From WHSW01 sp963821025 (GTDB taxonomy: Bacteria; Actinomycetota; Thermoleophilia; Solirubrobacterales; 70-9): DNA of 64,000 nucleotides. A model generated the notes under the pieces. It had not been told where the DNA came from. It saw only the letters and a program-made list of their open reading frames with translations, and searched no databases. Below, in pieces: positions 1 to 7,234 of the stretch. Made by a program: the position numbers and the translations under genes. The stretch covers positions 434,001-498,000 of the forward strand of contig CAWGCG010000004.1 in the NCBI GenBank assembly GCA_963821025.1. The letters run 5' to 3'. Each line of letters starts with the position of its first letter. Position 1 is the first letter of the stretch.

Positions 1-1
1 G

Positions 2-1264
2 CTTGCCGCCGCTGCAGACCGTCGCGATCGCGCGACCGCGCGGCAGCTCGGCGGAGCGGTCGGCGAGGGCCCCGTAGGGAATGTGAATCGAGCCGGGGAT
101 GTGGCCGGCGGCGAACTCGTCGCCGTCGCGGACGTCGAGCACGAGCAGCTCCTCACCACCGGCGATCCTCTCGGCGAGTCCGTCGGCATCAACCATCTCG
201 AGGCGCCGCACCGGCCGCCCCTCGGAGCGCCACGCGGTCATCCCGCCGCTGAGAAAGCCGCGCACCCGCAGGCCGACCGAGGCGAGCAGATCGGCGGCGG
301 CGAGCTCGTAGCCGTCGGACGCGGCGACCACGATCAGCTCGACCTCTGCCGGAACCACCTCGGCGACCTTGGTCGCAAAGCCGGTGTCGTAGGCCGAGGC
401 GCTGATCGCGCCCGGGATGTGGGCCTCGTCGAACTGGTCGTTGGTGCGCGCATCGATCACCACCGCACCCTCGGCGATCGCCACCTCGACCGCGCGTGGA
501 GTCAGCGGCGCCGGAGCTCCGAGCTCCTCGACCAGCGGTCCGCGATTGAGCGCGACGACGCGCTCGACGTTGGGCGGCGGGTCGCCGAGGCCGGCGAGGG
601 CGTCATCGATGAATCCCTGCTCGCTCTCGATCCCGAGGGCGCGATTGTGAGCGAGCTCGAAGCCGATCGTCGAGGAGCTGCGATGGTCGAGCGCGGCGCT
701 GCCACAGGCCGAGCCGCCGAGGTGCCCGGGCCAGACCTCCACGCTTGGCTCCAGGGTGAGGATCCGGTCGTGCAGCGAGCGGTAGAGGTCGGCCGCCCCG
801 GCGCGAGCCTCGACCGCGAGATCCGGGCGGGCGACGTCCCCGACGAACAGCGAGTCGCCGCTCAGGACCGCTATCGCCTCGGGGCCGCGCGAGTTGTCGC
901 GGACGACGAAGGCGGTGTGCTCAGGCCTGTGGCCGGGCGTGTGCACAGCCTCCAGCTCGAGCTCGCCAAGCGCCAGGCGCCAGCCGTCACTGAAGGGCTC
1001 GTGAGCGTAGTCGACGTCGGCGAGCTCATGCACGTGAATCGTCGCCCCGGTCGCCCGCGCCAGCCGTCCGTGCCCGGAGACGTGATCGGCGTGATTGTGG
1101 GTCTCGAGCACGTGCTCGATCCTGACTCCATGCAGGCGCGAGAGCCGCAGGTAAGGCTCGATCTCCCACTGCGGGTCGACCACCGCCGCGGCCCCGGCGC
1201 CGAGATCGCCGAGTAGGTAGGAGGCGCAGCCGAGGTCCTCGTGGATCACCTGTCTGAACAGCAT
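2..1264 (-). CDS. MBL-fold hydrolase with two rhodanese domains (C-terminus off the window)
   Basis: Probable sulfur-handling enzyme of the persulfide dioxygenase/glyoxalase II-like class. The start is ATG at 1264, giving MLFRQVIHEDLG; the frame stays open to the left edge, so about 421 residues are visible and the extreme C-terminus is missing. The metal-binding motif THNHADH (H-x-H-x-D-H) lies near residue 60, followed by a further metal-binding region with GDSLFVGD. Two rhodanese modules follow. The first has AASDGYE where the catalytic Cys loop should be and so appears inactive; the second has TVCSGGK with the Cys present at the very edge. The neighbouring Stf0 fragment and sulfate importer support a sulfur role. 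The exact substrate cannot be read from the sequence. Confidence 0.85.
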   Translation of the reverse strand, partial: MLFRQVIHEDLGCASYLLGDLGAGAAAVVDPQWEIEPYLRLSRLHGVRIEHVLETHNHADHVSGHGRLARATGATIHVHELADVDYAHEPFSDGWRLALGELELEAVHTPGHRPEHTAFVVRDNSRGPEAIAVLSGDSLFVGDVARPDLAVEARAGAADLYRSLHDRILTLEPSVEVWPGHLGGSACGSAALDHRSSSTIGFELAHNRALGIESEQGFIDDALAGLGDPPPNVERVVALNRGPLVEELGAPAPLTPRAVEVAIAEGAVVIDARTNDQFDEAHIPGAISASAYDTGFATKVAEVVPAEVELIVVAASDGYELAAADLLASVGLRVRGFLSGGMTAWRSEGRPVRRLEMVDADGLAERIAGGEELLVLDVRDGDEFAAGHIPGSIHIPYGALADRSAELPRGRAIATVCSGGK

Positions 1265-1319
1265 CAGCGTCTCTTGCCCCCTCGAGCCCCGCGGCTATTT
1301 ATTACTAGGATGGTAGACA

Positions 1320-1412
1320 ATGACCGCTCCCAATCGCTCCTACCTTGTCTGCGCGACACTGCGAAGCGGCAGCACGCTCCTCTGCCAGATGCTGAAGCAA
1401 ACGAGTGGATGG
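1320..1412 (+). pseudogene. 5' fragment of an Stf0-type sulfotransferase gene
   Basis: The ATG at 1320 opens a frame reading MTAPNRSYLVCATLRSGSTL, which matches the N-terminus of Stf0 (trehalose 2-sulfotransferase-like) proteins, including the 5'-phosphosulfate loop RSGSTLLC. After about 30 residues (KQTSGW) the resemblance ends, and the frame runs into the antisense of the downstream phosphatase gene. Family members are about 250 residues, so this is a truncated remnant or a very recent deletion. An AT-rich stretch just upstream (TATTTATTACTAGG, 1298-1311) could be the old promoter or belong to the divergent MBL gene. Confidence 0.6.
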
Positions 1413-1469
1413 TGCAGTGCTCGGACCCGCTGCTCGACGGGCCGGTGGCGCCCCCGCCGGGAGCGCAGG

Positions 1470-2171
1470 TCAACGATCCCAGTCAGATCTCGGCGAGCCA
1501 GCCGGTCCAGGCGACCATGGCTGATCCCACGGTCGCGACATCCAGCTGAGGCACAGCCACTCCTCCAGCGCCGGGTTCAACGGGTCGCCGGGCGGGCGAT
1601 GCTCGAAGGCGCTGAGCCCGCAGTTGAGCGTTCGGATCTGCCACAGGCGCCGCGCCTGGAAGGGGCGAAAGTCCCCGCCCAGAAACGAGTCGCAAAAGAA
1701 GAACCGCAGGAAGATCCCGTGGCTGACCGCGAGGACACGCTCGTCGCCCGCCTCGATCAGCCGCAGCTTCAGCCGGCGCACCCGGGCGCCGAGATCGTCG
1801 AACGACTCTCCGCCGGGCGGGGCGTAGCCGGGCTGATCGGGATGCTCGGCCATCCAGTTCGACCAGCGCTCGAGCCGCTGCTGTTCGCCTGAGAGCTCGC
1901 CGAAGCCATCGGCCTGGCGCATCTCGCGCAGCTCCTCGAGCTCCTCGACCGCGAGCCCCAGCCGGGCCGAAATCGGCGCCGCCGTCTCCAGCGCGCGCCC
2001 CATCGGGCTCGACCAAAGCCGGGTGACCCCGAGCCCGCCGAGGTGCTCGGCGGCGCGCTCGGCCTGTCCGCGGCCGAGCTCGGAGAGGTGGTCCCCGTCG
2101 AGCTCGGGGAGGTCGCGCTCAGGCTCGGCGTTGGAGAGCGACTGCCCGTGGCGGATGAAGAAGGCGATCAC
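1470..2171 (-). CDS. Histidine phosphatase family protein (phosphoglycerate mutase-like)
   Basis: A 233-residue protein of the histidine phosphatase superfamily. The N-terminal catalytic motif is FFIRHGQSLSN (RHG with the phospho-accepting His). The second catalytic His is in AVSHGIFLRF near residue 160, and the SSPMGRALETA motif lies between. The start is taken as GTG at 2171 because the RHG motif then sits about residue 8, as is usual; the longer upstream frame is antisense to or overlaps the Rrf2 gene. It follows the Rrf2 gene by 20 bases in the same direction and is probably co-transcribed with it. The substrate is unknown; such proteins include sugar-phosphate, nucleotide and cobalamin-pathway phosphatases. 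Confidence 0.85.
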   Translation of the reverse strand: MIAFFIRHGQSLSNAEPERDLPELDGDHLSELGRGQAERAAEHLGGLGVTRLWSSPMGRALETAAPISARLGLAVEELEELREMRQADGFGELSGEQQRLERWSNWMAEHPDQPGYAPPGGESFDDLGARVRRLKLRLIEAGDERVLAVSHGIFLRFFFCDSFLGGDFRPFQARRLWQIRTLNCGLSAFEHRPPGDPLNPALEEWLCLSWMSRPWDQPWSPGPAGSPRSDWDR

Positions 2172-2191
2172 GGCCCGGCGGCTTCGGCGAT

Positions 2192-2650
2192 CTAGTGCGA
2201 GACCCAGGCGTCGGGGTCCGCGGTCATCGCGACCACATCGGGCGGCAGCTCGCCGCCGACCAGGTCGGCGATCGTGACCCGGTCGAGCACCGCACGGATG
2301 CTCGCTCGCAGCGCCACCCAGACCGTCTGCAGCGGGGTCGCCAGCCCCTCGTACTCCATCGTCTCGGGGCGGTGGCTGCGGACGCTGGCGAGCGGGCCCT
2401 CGACCACCCGCATCACGTCGGCGATCGAGACCTGATCGGCGGGGCGGCTGAGCCAGTACCCGCCCTCGGAGCCGCGCTGGCTTTCGACCAGGCCGGCACG
2501 GCGAAGCTCGGCGAGGATGTTCTCGAGGAACTTCGGGGGAATCGCCTGGGCGGCGACGATCTGATCGCGCTTGACCGGCTTCTCGGCGCTGCCGCTGGCG
2601 AGCTCCATCACCGCCCGGACGGCGTACTCGGCTTTCGCGGTCACCCGCAT
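2192..2650 (-). CDS. Rrf2 family transcriptional regulator (first of two)
   Basis: A 152-residue Rrf2-type regulator. The winged-helix N-terminus begins MRVTAKAEYAVRAVMELA and continues IPPKFLENILAELRRAGLV and the wing GSEGGYWLSRP. It has no cysteine, so it lacks the Fe-S ligands of IscR/NsrR/RsrR and more closely resembles cysteine-metabolism regulators such as CymR. It is divergent from the sulfate-binding protein gene, with about 155 bases between the two starts, which is the usual arrangement for a local regulator. The start ATG at 2650 was chosen because family members begin MRVTxKxxYA. Regulation of the sulfate operon is inferred from position only. A close paralogue lies at 7186-7671. 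Confidence 0.88.
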   Translation of the reverse strand: MRVTAKAEYAVRAVMELASGSAEKPVKRDQIVAAQAIPPKFLENILAELRRAGLVESQRGSEGGYWLSRPADQVSIADVMRVVEGPLASVRSHRPETMEYEGLATPLQTVWVALRASIRAVLDRVTIADLVGGELPPDVVAMTADPDAWVSH

Positions 2651-2745
2651 CGACGCGATTCTGCCTCACCGGGCCACACGGGGTGGCGGCGGCGCCGCGG
2701 CGTGGGTGCCGCGGTGCGAGCCGGCCCACCTATCGCGCGAGGGCC

Positions 2746-2774
2746 TTCTGCTACTCTGCGCCGTCGCTTATTCT
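2746..2774 (+). promoter_or_regulatory. Likely promoter of the sulfate transport operon with a small palindrome
   Basis: A -35-like TTCTGC (2746-2751) and a -10-like TATTCT (2769-2774) are separated by 17 bases. Immediately downstream, overlapping the predicted transcription start, is the dyad CTTAACTAAG (2773-2782), followed by AAGAAAGG (2789-2796) as ribosome-binding site. The region is the most AT-rich stretch nearby. The palindrome is a plausible operator for the divergent Rrf2 regulator. That is inference from location. Confidence 0.5.
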
Positions 2775-2806
2775 TAACTAAGCCAATCAAGAAAGGTAGA
2801 AACATT

Positions 2807-3901
2807 TTGATCACTCGCTTCCTGCAGAAGCTTCGTCGCGACGGGGCCGCGGCTGCCCCACGCGCTGGTGCGCGGCCCCGTCGCGACGTTCGCCTTGCCG
2901 CCGCCGGCGCGGCCACCGCCGTGATCGCGCTCGGGGTGGTCGCCTGCGGCGGCTCCTCGGATGCGTCGGGTGGCGATGGCAGCGGCGGCACGATCGACCT
3001 GGTTGCCTACTCGACCCCGCAGGAGCTCTACGAGGGCTCGATCGAGCCCGCCTTCTCGGAGTCGTCTGAGGGCTCGGGCGTGTCGTTCAAGAACTCGTTC
3101 GGCGCCTCCGGCGATCAGTCGCGGGCGGTCGAGGCCGGCCTCCCCGCCGACATCATCCACCTGCCGATCGAGCCCGACATGACCCGGCTGGTCGAGGCGG
3201 GCCTGGTCGCCGAGGACTATCAGGACAACCAGTACAAGGGCTCTCCCCAGGACTCGGTGGTCGTCTTCGTCACCCGTCCGGGCAACCCGGAGGGAATCGA
3301 GAACTGGGAGGACCTGGTCAGCGGTGATCTCGAGATCATCACCCCGAACCCGTTCACCTCCGGTGGCGCTCGGTGGAACCTGATGGCCGCCTACGGCAGC
3401 CAGATCGCCCAGGGCAAGTCCGAGGACGAGGCGCTCGACTTCGTCGCCCAGATCCTCGAGAACACGCCGGTCCAGGACGCCAGCGCGCGCGACGCGCTGC
3501 AGACGTTCATCGGCGGCAAGGGCGACGTCCTGCTCTCGTATGAGAACGAGGCGATCGGGGCGATCGACGCCGGCGAGGACGTCGAGTACATCGTTCCCGA
3601 CGAGACCATCCTGATCGAGACCAAGGCGGCGGTCTCGGAGGAGGCGGACGATCCCGAGGCCGCGCAGGCGTTCCTCGACTTCCTCTACTCCGACGAGGGG
3701 CAGAAGCTCTTCGCCGAGGGCGGCTACCGCCCGGTCAACGAGAAGATCCTCGCCCAGTACGAGGACGAGTTCCCCGAGCCCAAGGACCTGTTCACGATCG
3801 ACGAGTTCGGAGGCTGGGACAAGGTGGCGACGGAGTTCTTCGACACCGAGGCCGGATCGGTCGCCGAGATCGAGAGAAATCTCGGGGTGGCTACAGAGTG
3901 A
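2807..3901 (+). CDS. cysP: Sulfate ABC transporter substrate-binding lipoprotein
   Basis: A 364-residue extracytoplasmic solute-binding protein that would deliver sulfate or thiosulfate to the adjacent permeases. The N-terminus is basic (RFLQKLRR), then a hydrophobic segment ends in the lipobox VVAC|GGSS, indicating a membrane-anchored lipoprotein. Typical features of the sulfate-binding family are TPQELYE near the mature N-terminus, GASGDQSRAVEAGLPAD, and TPNPFTSGGARWNLMAAYG. A TTG start at 2807 is chosen because it follows AAAGG by about 10 bases and no ATG or GTG precedes the signal sequence in frame. Its TGA stop (3899-3901) is also the first base triplet of the tandem array. First gene of the operon. 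Confidence 0.88.
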   Translation: MITRFLQKLRRDGAAAAPRAGARPRRDVRLAAAGAATAVIALGVVACGGSSDASGGDGSGGTIDLVAYSTPQELYEGSIEPAFSESSEGSGVSFKNSFGASGDQSRAVEAGLPADIIHLPIEPDMTRLVEAGLVAEDYQDNQYKGSPQDSVVVFVTRPGNPEGIENWEDLVSGDLEIITPNPFTSGGARWNLMAAYGSQIAQGKSEDEALDFVAQILENTPVQDASARDALQTFIGGKGDVLLSYENEAIGAIDAGEDVEYIVPDETILIETKAAVSEEADDPEAAQAFLDFLYSDEGQKLFAEGGYRPVNEKILAQYEDEFPEPKDLFTIDEFGGWDKVATEFFDTEAGSVAEIERNLGVATE

Positions 3902-4359
3902 GGCGGAGCGAAGCGAAGCCGAACCGCGCCGCCGTTGAGGCGCCTGATCTGAGGCGGAGCGAAGCGAAGCCGAACCGCGCCGCCGTTGAGGCGCCTGATC
4001 TGAGGCGGAGCGAAGCGAAGCCGAACCGCGCCGCCGTTGAGGCGCCTGATCTGAGGCGGAGCGAAGCGAAGCCGAACCGCGCCGCCGTTGAGGCGCCTGA
4101 TCTGAGGCGGAGCGAAGCGAAGCCGAACCGCGCCGCCGTTGAGGCGCCTGATCTGAGGCGGAGCGAAGCGAAGCCGAACCGCGCCGCCGTTGAGGCGCCT
4201 GATCTGAGGCGGAGCGAAGCGAAGCCGAACCGCGCCGCCGTTGAGGCGCCTGATCTGAGGCGGAGCGAAGCGAAGCCGAACCGCGCCGCCGTTGAGGCGC
4301 CTGATCTGAGGCGGAGCGAAGCGAAGCCGAACCGCGCCGCCGTTGAGGCGCCTGCATGA
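3898..4359 (+). CDS. Possible 153-residue repeat protein encoded by the tandem array
   Basis: An open frame runs exactly through the array. GTG at 3898 overlaps the cysP stop by 4 bases (GTGA), and the TGA at 4357-4359 overlaps the first permease start by 4 bases (ATGA). The product would be nine perfect copies of the 17-residue unit RRSEAKPNRAAVEAPDL, strongly charged, with no signal peptide or membrane segment. The other two forward frames have a stop in every unit, while all three reverse frames are also open, so openness alone is weak evidence. The double coupling overlap is the best argument that it is translated. It could equally be a non-coding spacer. I recognise no protein family. 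Confidence 0.35.
   Translation: MRRSEAKPNRAAVEAPDLRRSEAKPNRAAVEAPDLRRSEAKPNRAAVEAPDLRRSEAKPNRAAVEAPDLRRSEAKPNRAAVEAPDLRRSEAKPNRAAVEAPDLRRSEAKPNRAAVEAPDLRRSEAKPNRAAVEAPDLRRSEAKPNRAAVEAPA
3899..4354 (+). repeat. Tandem array of nine 51-base repeats
   Basis: Eight identical 51-base units start at 3899 and every 51 bases after it. The ninth, from 4307, is identical for 48 bases, where its end becomes the permease start (CATGAG instead of ATC). Each unit begins TGAGGCGGAGCGAAGCGAAG and ends GTTGAGGCGCCTGATC. Each unit junction can fold into a small hairpin with stem CGCCT/AGGCG and loop GATCTG, giving eight successive stem-loops in the mRNA. The perfect identity suggests recent expansion or homogenisation. 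The array sits between the abundant binding protein and the membrane permease, a place where other operons carry mRNA-stabilising repeats. Confidence 0.97.
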
Positions 4360-5198
4360 GTAACGGGGCGGCAGCCACTGCGAAGGCACCCGCGAGGCCG
4401 GGCTTCAGGCTCGGCGTCGGGGGCCCGGGGCTCACCCGTGGTCTGGTCATCGGCTACCTCTCGATCATGGTCCTGCTGCCGATCGCGGCGGTGGTGGCCA
4501 CCTCGCTCGAGGGCGGCATCGGATCGTTCTGGGACGCGATCAGCGCTCCGCAGGGCGTCGCGGCGCTGAAGCTGACCGTGATCGCTTCGTTCGTCGTCGT
4601 CGCGATCAACGTGATCGCCGGGACGATCATCGCCTGGGTGCTGGTTCGGGACCAGTTTCCCGGCAAGCGTTTCGTCAACTCGCTGATCGACCTGCCGTTC
4701 GCCTTGCCGACGATCGTCGCCGGGCTCACCCTGCTGGCGCTGTACGGAGACAACGGCGTGCTCGGGATCTCGGGCGTCTCGTTCACCCGCATCGGCGTCG
4801 TCATGGCGCTCTTGTTCGTCACCCTGCCGTTCGTGATCAGGGCGGTGCAGCCGGTGCTGCTCGAGCTCGACACCGAGATGGAGGAGGCTGCCGCCTCGCT
4901 CGGCGCCCGACCGCTGACGATCTTCCGCCGGGTCGTGTTGCCGAACCTGACCCCGGCGATTACCGCCGGCGCCGCGCTCGCCTTCGCCCGCTCGATCGGC
5001 GAGTTCGGCTCGCTGGTCCTGATCTCGGGCAACATCCCCTTCGACACCGAGGTCTCTTCGGTCTACATCTTCGGCCAGATCGAGGGGGGCAACACCGAGA
5101 GCGCCGCCGCGGTCTCGGTCGTCCTGCTGACGATCTCTGTCGGTGTCCTCTTCTTGATCAACAGCCTCGGTCGCTGGAGTCAACGCTATGGCCGCTAG
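4356..5198 (+). CDS. cysT: Sulfate ABC transporter permease, CysT-type
   Basis: A 280-residue inner-membrane permease with about six hydrophobic segments, the first being VIGYLSIMVLLPIAAVVATS. The cytoplasmic coupling loop that contacts the ATPase is EEAAASLGARPLTIFRRVVLP, the EAA motif of binding-protein-dependent permeases. It ends with an 11-base overlap into the second permease. The ATG at 4356 is formed exactly where the last 51-base repeat stops, and the GAGG inside that repeat (4344-4347) is the only Shine-Dalgarno-like sequence, 8 bases upstream. Partner of cysW and cysA. Confidence 0.92.
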   Translation: MSNGAAATAKAPARPGFRLGVGGPGLTRGLVIGYLSIMVLLPIAAVVATSLEGGIGSFWDAISAPQGVAALKLTVIASFVVVAINVIAGTIIAWVLVRDQFPGKRFVNSLIDLPFALPTIVAGLTLLALYGDNGVLGISGVSFTRIGVVMALLFVTLPFVIRAVQPVLLELDTEMEEAAASLGARPLTIFRRVVLPNLTPAITAGAALAFARSIGEFGSLVLISGNIPFDTEVSSVYIFGQIEGGNTESAAAVSVVLLTISVGVLFLINSLGRWSQRYGR

Positions 5199-6114
5199 CG
5201 CCACCGACTCGGGCGCCAAGAACATCGTCCAGGGCGGTCGCCTGGCCCGCTACGGCCTGCGCACGTTCGCGCTCGGATACCTCTCACTGCTGCTCCTGAT
5301 CCCGGTGATGATCATCTTCTACAAGGCGTTCGAGGACGGCTTCGCGAACGCCTGGGAGTCGGTGACCACCCCCGAGGCCCAGCACGCCTTCTATCTGACG
5401 ATCATGATGGTGGTCGTCTCGATTCCGATCACCACGGTGTTCGGGATCGCCTGCGCCTTGGTGATCGTTCGCCAGCGCTTTCGTGGTCGCGGGCTGCTCA
5501 ACACGGTGATCGACCTGCCGTTCGCGATCTCGCCGGTGGTGATCGGGCTCTCCCTGGTGTTGTTGTACGGAAGCCGTGATGGCTGGTTCGGCGCCGACCT
5601 CGCCTCCGTCGGGATCGAGGTCATCTTCACGCCGGTCGGGATGGCGATCGCGACGATGTTCGTCGCCCTCCCGTTCGTCGTCCGCGAGGTGATCCCGGTG
5701 CTGCAGGAGATCGGCGACGACCAGGAGCAAGCTGCGTCGACGCTCGGCGCCAGCGGCTGGCAGACGTTCTGGCGGATCACCCTGCCCTCGATCCGCTGGG
5801 GTGTCACCTACGGCGTAATCCTCGCCACGGCCCGGGCGCTGGGCGAGTTCGGCGCGGTCGCGGTTGTCTCGGGGCGGATCTCGGGATCGACCGAGACCCT
5901 GCCGCTCTATGTCCGCAAGCTGTTCGACACCTTCAACGTCTCCGGCGCCTACGCGGCGGCGGTCGTGCTGGCGCTGCTGGCGCTCGCAGTCCTGTTCGCA
6001 ATGAACTTCATCCAACGGCGCGACAAGGCGATCCTCGCCCCGAGCGTGGTCGCCGAGCCCGCCGGCGTCGTCCCCCACATCGACCTCCCCGACGACAAGG
6101 AGCCCCGGCCATGA
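5188..6114 (+). CDS. cysW: Sulfate ABC transporter permease, CysW-type
   Basis: A 308-residue second permease subunit of the sulfate importer. Membrane segments include TFALGYLSLLLLIPVMIIFY and AAVVLALLALAVLFAMNF; the coupling loop reads EQAASTLGASGWQTFWRITLPS. ARALGEFGAVAVVSG matches the conserved stretch that follows the loop in CysW/CysT proteins. It starts at ATG 5188, inside the cysT coding end, and its stop overlaps the ATG of cysA (ATGA, 6111-6114), so the three genes are translationally linked. It carries a roughly 30-residue hydrophilic tail after the last membrane segment. Confidence 0.92.
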   Translation: MAASATDSGAKNIVQGGRLARYGLRTFALGYLSLLLLIPVMIIFYKAFEDGFANAWESVTTPEAQHAFYLTIMMVVVSIPITTVFGIACALVIVRQRFRGRGLLNTVIDLPFAISPVVIGLSLVLLYGSRDGWFGADLASVGIEVIFTPVGMAIATMFVALPFVVREVIPVLQEIGDDQEQAASTLGASGWQTFWRITLPSIRWGVTYGVILATARALGEFGAVAVVSGRISGSTETLPLYVRKLFDTFNVSGAYAAAVVLALLALAVLFAMNFIQRRDKAILAPSVVAEPAGVVPHIDLPDDKEPRP

Positions 6115-7106
6115 GCATCAAGGTTGAAAACGCGCGCAAGCAGTTCGGCGACTTCGTCGCCATCGACGACGTCTCGATCGAGGTTCGCGACGGCTCACTG
6201 ACCGCCCTGCTGGGCCCGAGCGGGAGCGGCAAATCGACCCTCTTGCGGGTGATCGCCGGGCTCGAGGAGCCCGACTCCGGCCGGGTGCTGATCTCCGGCG
6301 AGGACATGACCCGGGTGCCGGTCCAGAACCGCAACGTCGGCTTTTGCTTTCAGCACTACGCGGCGTTCAAGCACATGACCGTGCGCGACAACGTCGGCTT
6401 CGGGCTGCAGATTCGCAAGCGGCCGAAGAAGGAGGTTCGGGAGCGTGTCCAGGAGCTGCTCGCGCTGGTCCAGCTCGAGGGCTTCATCGACCGCTATCCG
6501 TCGCAGCTCTCGGGCGGTCAGCGCCAGCGCATGGCGCTCGCCCGGGCGCTCGCGGTCGAGCCCAAGGTGCTGCTCTTGGACGAGCCCTTCGGTGCCCTCG
6601 ACGCGCGGGTGCGCACTGAGCTACGCCAGTGGCTGCGGCGCCTCCACGACGAGGTGCACGTGACCACGATCTTCGTCACCCACGATCAGGAGGAGGCGAT
6701 GGACGTCGCCGAGCAGATCGTGGTCATGAACGACGGCGCGGTCGAGCAGGCGGGCAAGCCAACCGACCTCTACGACCATCCCGAGACCGAGTTCGTGATG
6801 AGCTTCGTCGGCACCGCGAACCGGATCGGCGGCAAGCTCGTGCGTCCCCACGACGTCCAGCTCTTGCACGTTCCCGGTCCCGAGTCCGAGGAGGCGATGA
6901 TCGACCGGATCGTCCACCTCGGCTTCGAGGTGCGGGTCGAGCTTACGCTCGCCGACTCCAACCCGCTGATCGCCCAGCTGACCCGCGCCCAGGTCGAGGA
7001 GCTCGAGCTCGCCGAGGGCCAGATCGTCTACGTGCTGCCGAGCCGGGCGCGCGTGTTCGATGAGAACGGCAGCTCGCCGAGGACCGAGGAGCTCGCGCTG
7101 ACGTGA
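6111..7106 (+). CDS. cysA: Sulfate ABC transporter ATP-binding protein
   Basis: A 331-residue ATPase that powers sulfate import. It has Walker A GPSGSGKSTLL near residue 35, the Q-loop FCFQHYAAF, signature LSGGQRQRMALARAL near residue 130, Walker B VLLLDEPFGALD and the switch His in IFVTHDQEEAMD. The C-terminal part (VRPHDVQL onward) matches the short regulatory/TOBE-like region of CysA proteins. It overlaps cysW by 4 bases and is itself overlapped by 4 bases (GTGA) by the 43-residue gene downstream. No frame damage is seen. Confidence 0.94.
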   Translation: MSIKVENARKQFGDFVAIDDVSIEVRDGSLTALLGPSGSGKSTLLRVIAGLEEPDSGRVLISGEDMTRVPVQNRNVGFCFQHYAAFKHMTVRDNVGFGLQIRKRPKKEVRERVQELLALVQLEGFIDRYPSQLSGGQRQRMALARALAVEPKVLLLDEPFGALDARVRTELRQWLRRLHDEVHVTTIFVTHDQEEAMDVAEQIVVMNDGAVEQAGKPTDLYDHPETEFVMSFVGTANRIGGKLVRPHDVQLLHVPGPESEEAMIDRIVHLGFEVRVELTLADSNPLIAQLTRAQVEELELAEGQIVYVLPSRARVFDENGSSPRTEELALT

Positions 7107-7234
7107 GCCTGGCCGGCGCCGTCGGCTTCCTGATCCTGGCCGCGCTGATCGGCTGGCTCGGGATCGTGCTCTTTGCGACCTACCGTCAACTCGACGGGGA
7201 GGCGCGCGAGGCGGCACGGCGCAGGCGGGATTGA
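7103..7234 (+). CDS. 43-residue single-span membrane peptide at the end of the sulfate operon
   Basis: GTG at 7103 overlaps the cysA stop (GTGA), and the frame ends at TGA 7232-7234. The product begins VSLAGAVGFLILAALIGWLG, continues IVLFATYRQLDGE and ends in a basic tail AARRRRD. It is a single N-terminal hydrophobic helix with a positively charged cytoplasmic end, the usual topology of small transporter-associated peptides. Its 3' end overlaps the convergent Rrf2 gene by 49 bases. The 4-base overlap and clean helix make it credible. The function is unknown; modulation or stabilisation of the importer is a guess. Confidence 0.55.
   Translation: MSLAGAVGFLILAALIGWLGIVLFATYRQLDGEAREAARRRRD

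Noticed and set aside
83..1216. Long forward open frame over the MBL-rhodanese gene
   Set aside because: It is the complement of a gene with clear metal-binding and rhodanese motifs; its own translation shows only charged low-complexity sequence.
1320..1892. Full-length 190-residue protein from the Stf0 start
   Set aside because: Only the first 30 residues resemble Stf0; the rest is antisense to the histidine phosphatase gene and has no family character.
3899..4354. CRISPR array
   Set aside because: The units are contiguous 51-base repeats with no unique spacers, and no cas genes are present.
2774..5225. Reverse-strand open frames running through the tandem array
   Set aside because: All three reverse frames are open across the repeat because the unit length is divisible by 3 and lacks reverse stops; flanking parts are shadows of cysP and cysT.
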